DNA of 64,000 nucleotides. Origin: Luteipulveratus halotolerans (GTDB taxonomy: Bacteria > Actinomycetota > Actinomycetes > Actinomycetales > Dermatophilaceae). The stretch covers positions 124,001 to 188,000 of the forward strand of contig NZ_LAIR01000002.1 of assembly GCF_001247745.1 (NCBI RefSeq), in the 5' to 3' direction. This document shows, in pieces, positions 8,095 to 15,597 of this stretch. The notes beneath the pieces are model-generated. The model was not told the origin of the DNA. It saw nothing but the letters and a program-made list of their open reading frames with translations, and made no database searches. A program made the translations under genes and the position numbers. How positions within the stretch are numbered: the stretch's first letter is position 1; each line of letters starts with the position of its first letter.

Positions 8095-9111
8095 ATGCGT
8101 CTTCGTACGCCCCTCGCCCTGGCTGCCGCAGCGGCCACTGCGGTCTCGCTGGCCGCGCCGTCGTACGCCGCGGGCAACGGCTCCCAGCACGACTACACGA
8201 TGGCGATCATCGGCGACGTGCCCTACGGCGCCGAGCAGATCGAGAAGTTCCCGGCCTGGATCGATGAGATCAACGCCGACCCCGACGTGCGCTTCGACGT
8301 GCACCTCGGTGACATCAAGAATGGCTCGACGCGCTGCGACACCAGTTACTTCCAGTGGGTGAAGAGCGAGTTCGACCGCTTCAGCGACCCGCTGGTCTAC
8401 ACGCCCGGCGACAACGAGTGGACCGACTGCCACCGTGCCAACAACGGTGCGTACAACCCGCTCGACCGGCTGGCGACCGTGCGCGACACGTTCTTCAGCA
8501 AGACGGATCAGACCAACGGTCGACCGCAGCACGTCGACACCCAGGCGAGCATCGGCCTACCCGAGAACGCGGCGTTCTCACGCAACGGCGTCGAGTTCGC
8601 GGCCGTGCACGTCGTCGGCAGCAACAACGACATGGCCCCCTGGACCGGCATCGGCAAGACCACGCCGACGGCCGAGCAGACCACCGAGCAGGCGTCGCGG
8701 ATGGCCGCGTCCATCACCTGGGTGCGCCAGGCGTTCGACCGTGCCAAGAGCACGCACGGCCGCGCGGTCGTGCTGATGATGCAGGCCGACATGTTCGACC
8801 CGACCTACGACGTGCCGCGCGAGAACAACTCCTCGTTCGACCCGCTCGTGCGCGAGATCGCTTCGCAGACAAAGGCTTTCGGCAAGCCGGTCTACCTGCT
8901 CAACGGCGACAGCCACATCTACGACTCGGACAACCCGCTCGCGCCGGGGTCGAAGTGGCTCAGCTTCTACGGGCTCACGGAGGGCGTCACCAACTTCCAC
9001 CGCGTGACCGTCGACGGCTCCGACAACAACAAGGACTGGCTCAAGCTCACCGTGACCGGCGCATCCGAGCCGACGCCGCTGAGCTGGGAGCGCATCCCGT
9101 ACCAGCACTGA
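8095..9111 (+). CDS. Secreted calcineurin-like phosphoesterase
   Basis: A 338-residue protein with a Sec signal peptide (MRLRTPLALAAAAATAVSL, cleavage near SYAAG, residues about 24-26). The mature part shows metallophosphoesterase motifs: IIGDVPYG (GD), VHLGDIKNG (GD--), YTPGDNEW (GDNE) and LNGDSHIYDS with a metal-binding His. The export signal means it acts outside the cytoplasm. The substrate, whether nucleotide, phosphoester or other, is not evident. ATG 8095 is chosen because the signal peptide begins there. Confidence 0.82.
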   Translation: MRLRTPLALAAAAATAVSLAAPSYAAGNGSQHDYTMAIIGDVPYGAEQIEKFPAWIDEINADPDVRFDVHLGDIKNGSTRCDTSYFQWVKSEFDRFSDPLVYTPGDNEWTDCHRANNGAYNPLDRLATVRDTFFSKTDQTNGRPQHVDTQASIGLPENAAFSRNGVEFAAVHVVGSNNDMAPWTGIGKTTPTAEQTTEQASRMAASITWVRQAFDRAKSTHGRAVVLMMQADMFDPTYDVPRENNSSFDPLVREIASQTKAFGKPVYLLNGDSHIYDSDNPLAPGSKWLSFYGLTEGVTNFHRVTVDGSDNNKDWLKLTVTGASEPTPLSWERIPYQH

Positions 9112-9148
9112 GCCACGCGGCCGACGGCGTACCGGGCATCATCGGTCC

Positions 9149-10030
9149 ATGACCTACGAGACGCTCGAGTACGCCGTCGCCGACGGCATCTGCACGATCA
9201 CGCTCAACCGGCCCGACCAGCTCAACGCGTTCACCGTGACGATGGCCAACGAGCTGGTCGACGCGTTCACCCGCGTCAACAGCGACGACGACGCCCGCGC
9301 GGTCGTGCTCACCGGTTCGGGGCGGGCGTTCTGCGCAGGCATGGACCTGTCGGTCGAGGGCAACGTGTTCGGGCTCGGCATCGACCGCGACCCCACGCTG
9401 GAGGACCTGCACGAGCGGCTCGACGACCCTGAGATCAAGGCGCGCGTCCGTGACACCGGCGGCCGTGTCTCGCTCGCGATCTACGCGTGCACCAAGCCGG
9501 TCATCGCCGCGATCAACGGTGCTGCCGTCGGCATCGGCGCCACCATGACGCTGCCCGCCGATGTGCGTCTGGCGTCCGAGAAGGCCCGGGTGGGCTTCGT
9601 GTTCGGCCGCCTCGGCATCGTCCCCGAGGCGTGCTCGTCCTGGTTCCTGCCGCGGCTCGTCGGCATCTCGCGGGCGCTGGAGTGGACGTACGCCGCCGAC
9701 ATCCTCACCGCCGAAGAGGTCCTCGCGGGCGGGCTCGTGCGATCGGTGCACGCACCCGACGAGCTGCTGCCCGCGGCGTACGAGCTCGCGCACCGGTTCG
9801 TCGACGGCCACTCCGCCGTCGGTGTCGCGCTGACCCGGCAGATGATGTGGCGCAACAGCGCTCAGCCGCACCCGCTGGAGGCTCATCGGGTCGACTCGCT
9901 GGCGATGTACTTCACCAGCTTCGGCGATGGTGTGGAGGGTGTGCGGGCGTTCCACGAGAAGCGGGCGCCGGAGTTCACCGCCGCGCAGATGCCGCCGTTC
10001 TACCCCTGGCAGGACGACCCGCAGCCCTGA
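9149..10030 (+). CDS. Enoyl-CoA hydratase/isomerase (crotonase) family
   Basis: A 293-residue crotonase. ITLNRPDQLNAFT near residue 17 and the oxyanion-hole segments GRAFCAGMDLS (about 60-70) and INGAAVGIGATMTLPADVR (about 124-142) define the CoA-binding fold. EACSSWFLPRLVG carries the Glu position of hydratases. It should act on an acyl-CoA in beta-oxidation or a related pathway. No beta-oxidation partner is adjacent, so the exact reaction is open. Confidence 0.88.
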   Translation: MTYETLEYAVADGICTITLNRPDQLNAFTVTMANELVDAFTRVNSDDDARAVVLTGSGRAFCAGMDLSVEGNVFGLGIDRDPTLEDLHERLDDPEIKARVRDTGGRVSLAIYACTKPVIAAINGAAVGIGATMTLPADVRLASEKARVGFVFGRLGIVPEACSSWFLPRLVGISRALEWTYAADILTAEEVLAGGLVRSVHAPDELLPAAYELAHRFVDGHSAVGVALTRQMMWRNSAQPHPLEAHRVDSLAMYFTSFGDGVEGVRAFHEKRAPEFTAAQMPPFYPWQDDPQP

Positions 10031-10062
10031 CGGGCGCCTGAGACCGGTGCCGCGGTGACGGA

Positions 10063-10140
10063 GGTCTCGACACGGCTCGCCCTGTGGGGCTCGCCTACTC
10101 GACCAGCGGTCGGGGTTCGCCTCCTCGACCAGCGGTGTCC
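10063..10140. repeat. Degenerate interspersed-repeat arms
   Basis: Two partial copies of the arm TCTCGACACGGCTCGCC...CTCGACCAGCGG, in the same orientation as 10519-10567. This opens a roughly 560-bp non-coding stretch (10031-10593) that holds only repeats. Confidence 0.6.
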
Positions 10141-10163
10141 GCTGGGTGAGGGGTTCGTCGGGG

Positions 10164-10229
10164 AGTGTGCACTGGTTCGCGTGGTGAGCCAGGTGCGTAC
10201 GTGGTTCACCCCACGAACCAGTGCACACT
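10164..10229. repeat. 16-bp inverted repeat
   Basis: AGTGTGCACTGGTTCG at 10164-10179 is perfectly inverted at 10214-10229, with partly paired flanks inside. It lies in the middle of the repeat patch and would form a stable hairpin. Confidence 0.6.
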
Positions 10230-10272
10230 GCGCGACGAGAGGTACCTCGGCCGCCGCGCGAACGCATCGAAA

Positions 10273-10480
10273 CCCGCACTCGCTGGTTGAGCCGGACGAG
10301 GCGCTAGCCGAGGCCGTGTCGAAACCCGCACTCGCTGGTTGAGCCGGACGAGGCGCTAGCCGAGGCCGTGTCGAAACCCGCACTCGCTGGTTGAGCCGGA
10401 CGAGGCGCTAGCCGAGGCCGTGTCGAAACCCGCACTCGCTGGTTGAGCCGGACGAGGCGCTAGCCGAGGCCGTGTCGAAA
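10273..10480. repeat. Four identical 52-bp tandem repeats
   Basis: Four exact copies start at 10273, 10325, 10377 and 10429. Each contains CTGGTTGAGCCGGACGAGGC and GCTAGCCGAGGCCGTGTCG. The unit is one arm of the interspersed repeat. There are no spacers and no cas genes, so it is not a CRISPR array. Confidence 0.95.
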
Positions 10481-10567
10481 CTTGGTGCCGCGCAGGGAGA
10501 CTCGTCGTCCGCGGTCTCCGTGGTTTCGACACGGCCTCGCCCTGTGGGGCTCGCCCGGCTCAACCAG
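10439..10567. repeat. Complete interspersed repeat element (~129 bp)
   Basis: Left arm GGTTGAGCC...CGTGTCGAAAC, a unique centre (GGTGCCGCGCAGGGAGACTC), and an inverted right arm TTTCGACACGG...GGCTCAACCAG. A near-identical copy, in inverse orientation, is embedded in dnaX at 17700-17825. Confidence 0.8.
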
Positions 10568-10593
10568 CGATCGTCGGGGCTCGCCGGGCTTGG

Positions 10594-11487
10594 TCAGCGA
10601 ATCTGCTTGGCCATCAACGGATTCGGCCGACCCGCGAGCGACGGGTGCAGGATCGCCGCGAGCGCCTCGACGCCGTCGACCAGCCGCGGCCCAGGGCGGG
10701 CGAACGACGCGTTGGCGTCCACGGCCCACACGGGTACGCCGGCCGGCAGGTCTCCCTGCGCGACCAGCTCGCGGGTCAGCCGCGCCGACTCGTCGAGGCC
10801 GTATCCGCAGGGCGCAGCGACGATCACGTCGGGCTCAGAAGCCGCGACCGCCTGCCAGGTCGTGCGTACGGACTTCTCGCCGGTCGCGCCGAGCACGCTC
10901 AGACCGCCGGCCACCTCGACCATCTCCGGCACCCAGTGGCCGGGCGCGAAGGGCGGGTCCGGCCACTCCAGCACTGCGCAACGCACCGGGGCCGCCGACG
11001 CGACCGACCGGCGTACGGCGTCGACCCGCGCTCGCAGCTCGTCGGCGAGAGTGCGCGCCGCAGCAGCATGGCCGGTCGCCCGACCGATCTGCTCGACCGA
11101 GGCCCAGACCTGCTCCAGCGTCGAGGGGTCGGTGGTGACGACCTGTGCCGAGCAGCCGAGGTGGTCCAGCGCATCGCTGACGACCGACACGTCGACCGCG
11201 CACACGGCGCACAGGTCCTGGGTGACCACGACATCGGCGTCGAGGCCGAGCAGGGCGTCGGCGTCCAGGCGGTAGAGGTCCTCACCGGCCCGCATCCGGG
11301 CCGCGACGGCCGCGTCGATCTCGGCGGGGGACAGGTCAGGGGGCAGTGCCGACGTCGACACGATGCGTGCCGTCGTACGGGCCGAAGCGGGAGTGTCGCA
11401 CTCGAACGTCACGCCGACGACCTCGGCGCCCGCGCCGATCGCGTGCAGGATCTCGGTGGCCGACGGCAGCAGCGAGACGACGCGCAC
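10594..11487 (-). CDS. BtuF-like cobalamin/iron-complex binding protein
   Basis: A 297-residue periplasmic-binding fold of the BtuF/FecB group: RVVSLLPSATEILHAIG at the N terminus, VVVTQDLCAVCAVD in the middle, and DVIVAAPCGYGLDESAR near 220. No signal peptide or lipobox is visible. This is usual for the short actinobacterial cobalamin-binding-protein subfamily and leaves its role unclear. The GTG start at 11487 is 3 bp after the stop of the LytR_C gene, so the two are probably cotranscribed. Its C terminus runs to the edge of the repeat patch. Confidence 0.8.
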   Translation of the reverse strand: MRVVSLLPSATEILHAIGAGAEVVGVTFECDTPASARTTARIVSTSALPPDLSPAEIDAAVAARMRAGEDLYRLDADALLGLDADVVVTQDLCAVCAVDVSVVSDALDHLGCSAQVVTTDPSTLEQVWASVEQIGRATGHAAAARTLADELRARVDAVRRSVASAAPVRCAVLEWPDPPFAPGHWVPEMVEVAGGLSVLGATGEKSVRTTWQAVAASEPDVIVAAPCGYGLDESARLTRELVAQGDLPAGVPVWAVDANASFARPGPRLVDGVEALAAILHPSLAGRPNPLMAKQIR

Positions 11488-11490
11488 GGA

Positions 11491-12030
11491 TCAGCAGGCG
11501 CTCTCGGGCTCGGGTGCCTTGGTGACCTGGGGCAGCGTCGGGAACTCCTGGCCGAGCACGAGGTCGACGCTGGTGTCGGTGCGGCCGTCCTGGACCATCG
11601 TGATGCCCGGCGCGAGGTCACGGACGAGCTGGTCGGCCTTGGCCTCACCGGTCGCGCCGTAGCGCAGCTCGCCGACGCCCGACAGCTTCTTCTTGTAGGG
11701 GTCGTTGCCGACGATGCCCACGTCGAAGCCGCGGTTCTTCATGCCGAGCGCGACGTCGTTGGCGCGACCCTGCTCACCGCCGGCGTTGTAGATGTTGAGC
11801 GTGAACGTCGTCTTCGGGTCGGGCGGTGCGGTCGTGGTCACCACACAGGTCGGTTCGGTGCCCGACGCCTGGCCGGGCAGCCACTGCTGCCAGTACGCCG
11901 TTGCGTAGGCGAAGCCGCCGACGACCATCAGGCCGACGATCGTGATGACGGCGACCGACCGGCGGTGCCGGCGACGGCGCGCGCGGGCCAGGCCCGTCTC
12001 GTACGGGCGGCGGTGCGGTGTCTGGCTCAC
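11491..12030 (-). CDS. Membrane-anchored LytR_C domain protein
   Basis: A 179-residue protein with a basic N terminus, one membrane helix (SVAVITIVGLMVVGGFAYATAYW, about residues 25-47) and one extracytoplasmic LytR_C-type domain (FTLNIYNAGGEQGRANDVA ... DLVLGQEF). LytR_C domains usually accompany cell-wall assembly proteins. The GTG start overlaps the previous gene by 4 nt (GTGA), which indicates translational coupling. A related two-domain lipoprotein is at 14029-14838. Confidence 0.8.
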   Translation of the reverse strand: MSQTPHRRPYETGLARARRRRHRRSVAVITIVGLMVVGGFAYATAYWQQWLPGQASGTEPTCVVTTTAPPDPKTTFTLNIYNAGGEQGRANDVALGMKNRGFDVGIVGNDPYKKKLSGVGELRYGATGEAKADQLVRDLAPGITMVQDGRTDTSVDLVLGQEFPTLPQVTKAPEPESAC

Positions 12031-12320
12031 AGGTCGAGAACTCTCGCGTGCAGGACCGGGCGCTGCTGCAGCGCCGCACGCAGCGCGCGGTGCAGGCCGT
12101 CCTCGAGATAGAGGTCGCCCCGCCACTGCACGACGTGCGCGAACAGGTCGCCGTAGAACGTGGAGTCCTCCGACAGCACGATCGTCAGGTCGAGCGTGCG
12201 CTTGGTGGTGATCAGCTCATCGAGCCGGACCATGCGCGGAGCGACCGGACTCCAGTCACGCGGGGACTCCAGGCCGTGGTCGGGGTACGGGCGTCCTTCT
12301 CCCACGGCCTTGAAGATCAC
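12027..12320 (-). CDS. Conserved actinobacterial small protein (often named VapB-family)
   Basis: A 97-residue protein with the conserved stretch VRLDELITT, LSEDSTFYGDLFAHVVQW and YLEDGLHRALRAAL ending in LHARVLDL. Homologues are widespread in actinomycetes and are sometimes labelled VapB-type antitoxins. No toxin gene lies beside it, so that label is doubtful. The GTG at 12320 is supported by a TAGACT -10 box 7 nt upstream. It heads a probable operon with the LytR_C and BtuF-like genes. Confidence 0.78.
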   Translation of the reverse strand: MIFKAVGEGRPYPDHGLESPRDWSPVAPRMVRLDELITTKRTLDLTIVLSEDSTFYGDLFAHVVQWRGDLYLEDGLHRALRAALQQRPVLHARVLDL

Positions 12321-12327
12321 GGTGGGC

Positions 12328-12333
12328 AGTCTA
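12328..12333 (-). promoter_or_regulatory. Leaderless -10 box
   Basis: TAGACT on the minus strand, 7 nt before the GTG at 12320. Confidence 0.45.
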
Positions 12334-12437
12334 AGTGGGACCACCTGGGCGTCGGGTGAGCGACCCACGGCGTACGCCGCTCGCAGACCGTCCGCGCCAC
12401 GTGACGCAGGCGACGGACGAGCGTCGCCCTCGCGCAT

Positions 12438-12443
12438 TAGTGT
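12438..12443 (+). promoter_or_regulatory. Leaderless -10 box of the HerA-like gene
   Basis: TAGTGT, 7 nt before the GTG at 12451, with no SD sequence. Confidence 0.45.
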
Positions 12444-12450
12444 CGCCCTC

Positions 12451-14007
12451 GTGACTGACTCCACGAGCATCATCGACAGCATCAAGGCCGGTTACACCTT
12501 CGAGGGCGGGGCGCTCGAGCTGGGTGCGGCCGTCACCGACGGGCAGGCTCACGCCGACGTGCCCGTACGCCTCCCGCTCGCCATGATGAACCGTCACGGT
12601 CTCGTGGCCGGCGCCACCGGTACGGGCAAGACCAAGACGCTGCAGCTGATGGCCGAGCAGCTCACCGGTCAGGGCGTGCCGGTCTTCCTCGCCGACATCA
12701 AGGGCGACCTGTCCGGCATGGCCTCGCCCGGCGAGGCCAACGACAAGGTCACCGGCCGCGCGAGCGAGGTCGGGCAGCAGTGGGCCGCGACGGCGTACGG
12801 CACCGAGTTCCTGTCCCTCGGCGGCCTCGGCAAGGGCGTGCCGATCCGGGCGACCGTCACCTCGTTCGGACCGACGCTGCTGTCGAAGGTCCTCGGGCTC
12901 AACGACACCCAGGAGTCCAGCCTCGGCCTGGTGTTCCACTACGCCGACCAGCAGGGTCTCGCGCTGCTCGACCTGAAGGACCTGCGCGCGGTCATCCAGC
13001 ACCTCACCTCCGACGAGGGCAAGGCCGACCTGAAGAACCTCGGTGGTCTGTCGTCCGCGACCGCCGGCGTCATCCTGCGCAACCTCATCGCGTTCAGCGA
13101 CCAGGGCGCCGACGTGTTCTTCGGTGAGCCCGAGTTCGACACCGCCGACCTGCTGCGCGTGTCCGACGACGGCAAGGGCGTCGTCACCTGCCTCGAGCTG
13201 CCCGCCGTCCAGGACCGGCCCGCGCTGTTCTCGACGTTCCTGATGTGGTTGCTCGCCGACCTGTTCCACGACCTGCCCGAGGTCGGCGACATCGACAAGC
13301 CCAAGCTCGTGTTCTTCTTCGACGAGGCACACCTGCTCTTCGACGACGCGTCCAAGGCGTTCCTCGACGCGATCGAGCAGACCGTGCGGCTCATCCGTTC
13401 CAAGGGCGTCGGCGTCTTCTTCGTCACCCAGACCCCCAAGGACGTGCCGTCCGGCGTGCTCGCCCAGCTCGGCAACCGCGTCCAGCACGCTCTGCGGGCG
13501 TTCACGCCCGAGGACGCCAAGGCGCTCAAGGCGACCGTGCAGACGTTCCCCAAGAGCGGGTACGAGCTGGAGTCGCTCCTCACCCAGATCGGCACCGGCG
13601 AGGCCGTGGTCACCGTGCTGTCCGAGTCGGGTGCGCCGACGCCCGTCGCCTGGACCCGCATGCGGGCGCCGGAGTCGCTGATGGCGCCCTCGCCCGAGGC
13701 GAAGGTCGACGAGGTCATCGCCGCCTCGCCGCTGAAGGCCAAGTACGCCGAGCTGGTCGACCGCGAGTCGGCGTACGAAAAGCTCAGCGCCCGGCTGCAG
13801 GGTGCGGCTCCCGAGGGTGGGCAGCCCGCCGAGGGCCAGGCGCCCGCCCAGACGAAGGCGCCCGAGAAGGCCGCCGAGGAGCAGCCCGGCATGGTCGAGC
13901 AGGTCGTGAAGTCCAGTGCGTTCAAGTCCGCGCTGCGCTCGGCAGGCACGGTCATCGGCCGCGAGATCACCCGCAGCATCTTCGGGACGGCGCGCCGCCG
14001 CCGCTGA
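12451..14007 (+). CDS. HerA-like ATPase (DUF853 family)
   Basis: A 518-residue P-loop ATPase of the HerA/FtsK superfamily. Walker A GATGTGKT is at about residues 54-61 and Walker B LVFFFDEAHLLF near 286-297, followed by a sensor-like FFVTQTPKDVPSGVLAQLGNR. The C terminus is Ala/Pro/Glu-rich, then ends with a basic helix and ITRSIFGTARRRR. DUF853 proteins are predicted DNA translocases or helicases of unknown role. The frame stays open upstream, but GTG 12451 fits both the family start and a -10 box. Confidence 0.88.
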   Translation: MTDSTSIIDSIKAGYTFEGGALELGAAVTDGQAHADVPVRLPLAMMNRHGLVAGATGTGKTKTLQLMAEQLTGQGVPVFLADIKGDLSGMASPGEANDKVTGRASEVGQQWAATAYGTEFLSLGGLGKGVPIRATVTSFGPTLLSKVLGLNDTQESSLGLVFHYADQQGLALLDLKDLRAVIQHLTSDEGKADLKNLGGLSSATAGVILRNLIAFSDQGADVFFGEPEFDTADLLRVSDDGKGVVTCLELPAVQDRPALFSTFLMWLLADLFHDLPEVGDIDKPKLVFFFDEAHLLFDDASKAFLDAIEQTVRLIRSKGVGVFFVTQTPKDVPSGVLAQLGNRVQHALRAFTPEDAKALKATVQTFPKSGYELESLLTQIGTGEAVVTVLSESGAPTPVAWTRMRAPESLMAPSPEAKVDEVIAASPLKAKYAELVDRESAYEKLSARLQGAAPEGGQPAEGQAPAQTKAPEKAAEEQPGMVEQVVKSSAFKSALRSAGTVIGREITRSIFGTARRRR

Positions 14008-14028
14008 CCGAGGGCCGGTCGGCTGCGG

Positions 14029-14838
14029 TCAGCAGCCGGCCGGCTTGGCCGGGGTCGGCGTCGGTGCCGGGGTGGCCTGCGCCACCGGCACGAGCTGGTC
14101 GTACTTGTTGCCGAGGACGACGTCGACCGTGACGTCCTGGCGCCCGTCCTGCACGATCTTGGCGCCCTTGAGCTGCAGCGCGACCCGACGGGCCTGCGGC
14201 TCGCCGCGCTCACCCGAGACGATCAGCGCGACGTCGTCGGGCAGGAACCGACGCTTGGGGTCGTTGTCGTTCTTGAGGATCTTGAAGCCCCGGGCCCGCA
14301 TCGCATCGGCCGCCTCACCGGACAGGCCGGCGCGGTAGGTCGTGTTGTAGACGTTGATGCTCACCGTGCTCGCTGGCGGCGGCGGCACGGGCACGAGCCC
14401 GAACTGCTCGCCGATCACCAGGTCGACGGTCGGGTTGGTGCGGTCGTCCTCGGTGAGCACGGGGTTCTTGACCTGCGTGGCGAGCGTCAGCGCGATCTGT
14501 CGGCCGCCCTTGCCGTAGCGGATCTCGGCGGCCTTCGGCGTCGGCCGGTCGTCCATCAGGCTCTGCGACTTGGTGTCGAGCACGTGGAAGCCGCGCCAGC
14601 CCAGCTGCTTGGCGGTCTTGCCGCCCGCGCCGTTGTGCTCGCTCGCGTTGATGATGTTGAGGTAGATCGTCGACGGCGCGATCTTGGAGGTCGGCTTCGG
14701 GACGGTCGTCGGGCAGCTCGGGCTCGCCTTCGGCTCCTGACCCTTCGCGTCGCCACCGCACCCGGCGACGGCGAGGCTCAAGACGACGGCGGCACCGGCG
14801 AGCGCCATCGCAGCGCCTCGTCGTGACTCCCCAGCCAT
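14029..14838 (-). CDS. Lipoprotein with two LytR_C domains
   Basis: A 269-residue lipoprotein: signal peptide with lipobox LAVAGC (Cys about residue 27), a Pro/Ser linker, then two tandem LytR_C-type repeats. The first has STIYLNIINASEHNGAGGKTA ... VDLVIGEQF and the second has VSINVYNTTYRAGLSGEAA ... VDVVLGNKYD. The repeats match each other and the single domain at 11491-12030, so internal duplication is likely. A role at the cell envelope is inferred. Confidence 0.82.
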   Translation of the reverse strand: MAGESRRGAAMALAGAAVVLSLAVAGCGGDAKGQEPKASPSCPTTVPKPTSKIAPSTIYLNIINASEHNGAGGKTAKQLGWRGFHVLDTKSQSLMDDRPTPKAAEIRYGKGGRQIALTLATQVKNPVLTEDDRTNPTVDLVIGEQFGLVPVPPPPASTVSINVYNTTYRAGLSGEAADAMRARGFKILKNDNDPKRRFLPDDVALIVSGERGEPQARRVALQLKGAKIVQDGRQDVTVDVVLGNKYDQLVPVAQATPAPTPTPAKPAGC

Positions 14839-15117
14839 TCCTCGTACCCCAAACCTCGCGTCCAGACGGTCATAGTGTGACGTGTTTCGTGCGTCGTGCC
14901 GACACCCCCGCCGTCACAGTTGCATGACGTCTCAGCGGCGTTCCGCGTTGTCATGGTCGCCCGTGGTGCGCGCGCTGTGGCGCTTATCACACGGAGTCGG
15001 GCTCCCGGGTCCCACATTACGGACCGCGTGCTCATGGAGGGAGACGCCACGTCGGCGTACCTCGGGGCGAATCACCTCGATTCGGTGCCAGGGCGTCGGA
15101 CCTGTACTCTGCTCGGC

Positions 15118-15205
15118 GGAGGATTCGCATAGTGGCCTAGTGCGCACGCTTGGAAAGCGTGTTGAGTGAAAGCTCTCAGGGGTTCGAATCCCCTATCCTC
15201 CGCCA
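15118..15205 (+). tRNA. tRNA-Ser(GGA)
   Basis: 88 nt: acceptor GGAGGAT with ATCCTCC, anticodon loop TTGGAAA (GGA), a long variable arm, T-loop TTCGAAT, discriminator G and an encoded CCA. Confidence 0.95.
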
Positions 15206-15208
15206 CAC

Positions 15209-15246
15209 GAAGAAGCCCCCGGGAGCCTGCGACCGGGGGCTTCTTC
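15209..15246 (+). terminator. Terminator of tRNA-Ser(GGA)
   Basis: A perfect 14-bp stem (15209-15222 with 15233-15246) ending in CTTCTTC, right after the CCA. Its core resembles the terminator of the other serine tRNA in this window. Confidence 0.85.
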
Positions 15247-15270
15247 ATGTGCCAGGGATGCAGGCATCGG

Positions 15271-15322
15271 ACGAATCTCGTCTGGTCGGCACTGCATGCA
15301 CTGCCGACCAGACGAGATTCGT
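15271..15322. repeat. Perfect 21-bp palindrome
   Basis: ACGAATCTCGTCTGGTCGGCA at 15271-15291 is exactly inverted at 15302-15322 around a 10-nt loop. It lies between the tRNA terminator and the SRP RNA promoter and has no T-tract. Confidence 0.85.
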
Positions 15323-15379
15323 GCAGTGGTGGACGACGGTCGCGTGACCGCCGGTTTCGCGGTCGCCCCGGTGCTGGCC

Positions 15380-15385
15380 TAGAGT
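15380..15385 (+). promoter_or_regulatory. -10 box of SRP RNA
   Basis: TAGAGT, 7-8 nt before the predicted 5' end of the SRP RNA. Confidence 0.5.
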
Positions 15386-15392
15386 GATGCCT

Positions 15393-15482
15393 CGGCCCCT
15401 CACGTGGCGGTACCTCGCCGAACTCCCCCAGGGCAGGAATGCAGCAAGGGTAGGCAAGCTCTTCCGGGTGCGTGAGGGGTCC
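15393..15482 (+). ncRNA. ffs: Signal recognition particle RNA, small bacterial type
   Basis: About 90 nt. The ends GGCCCCTCACG and CGTGAGGGGTCC pair, and the apical part holds the conserved SRP domain IV internal loop (CCCAGGGCAGGAATGCAGCAAGGGTA), which binds Ffh. The position immediately upstream of dnaX is typical of actinomycetes. The ends are estimated from pairing. Confidence 0.88.
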
Positions 15483-15584
15483 TTTCATGCCCCGGCGCAG
15501 CTCGTACGCCGACCGGTCCGGTCGTCGTACGCCCCCGGTCTGCACAGGTGGGGACGGCGGGTCCCGGCTGACGGCGGTCGCCGT

Positions 15585-15590
15585 TAGGGT
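15585..15590 (+). promoter_or_regulatory. Leaderless -10 box of dnaX
   Basis: TAGGGT, 7 nt before the GTG at 15598. There is no SD, which supports this start. Confidence 0.5.
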
Positions 15591-15597
15591 CGGCCAG

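Noticed and set aside
10273..10480. CRISPR array
   Set aside because: The units are head-to-tail and identical over all 52 bp with no variable spacers, and there are no cas genes in the window.
12027..12320. VapBC toxin-antitoxin module
   Set aside because: The small protein resembles sequences labelled VapB, but no PIN-domain toxin lies on either side and the neighbours are envelope proteins.
14839..15117. Possible gene between the LytR_C lipoprotein and tRNA-Ser
   Set aside because: Only short frames without ribosome sites or protein-like composition; I see nothing definite in this stretch.
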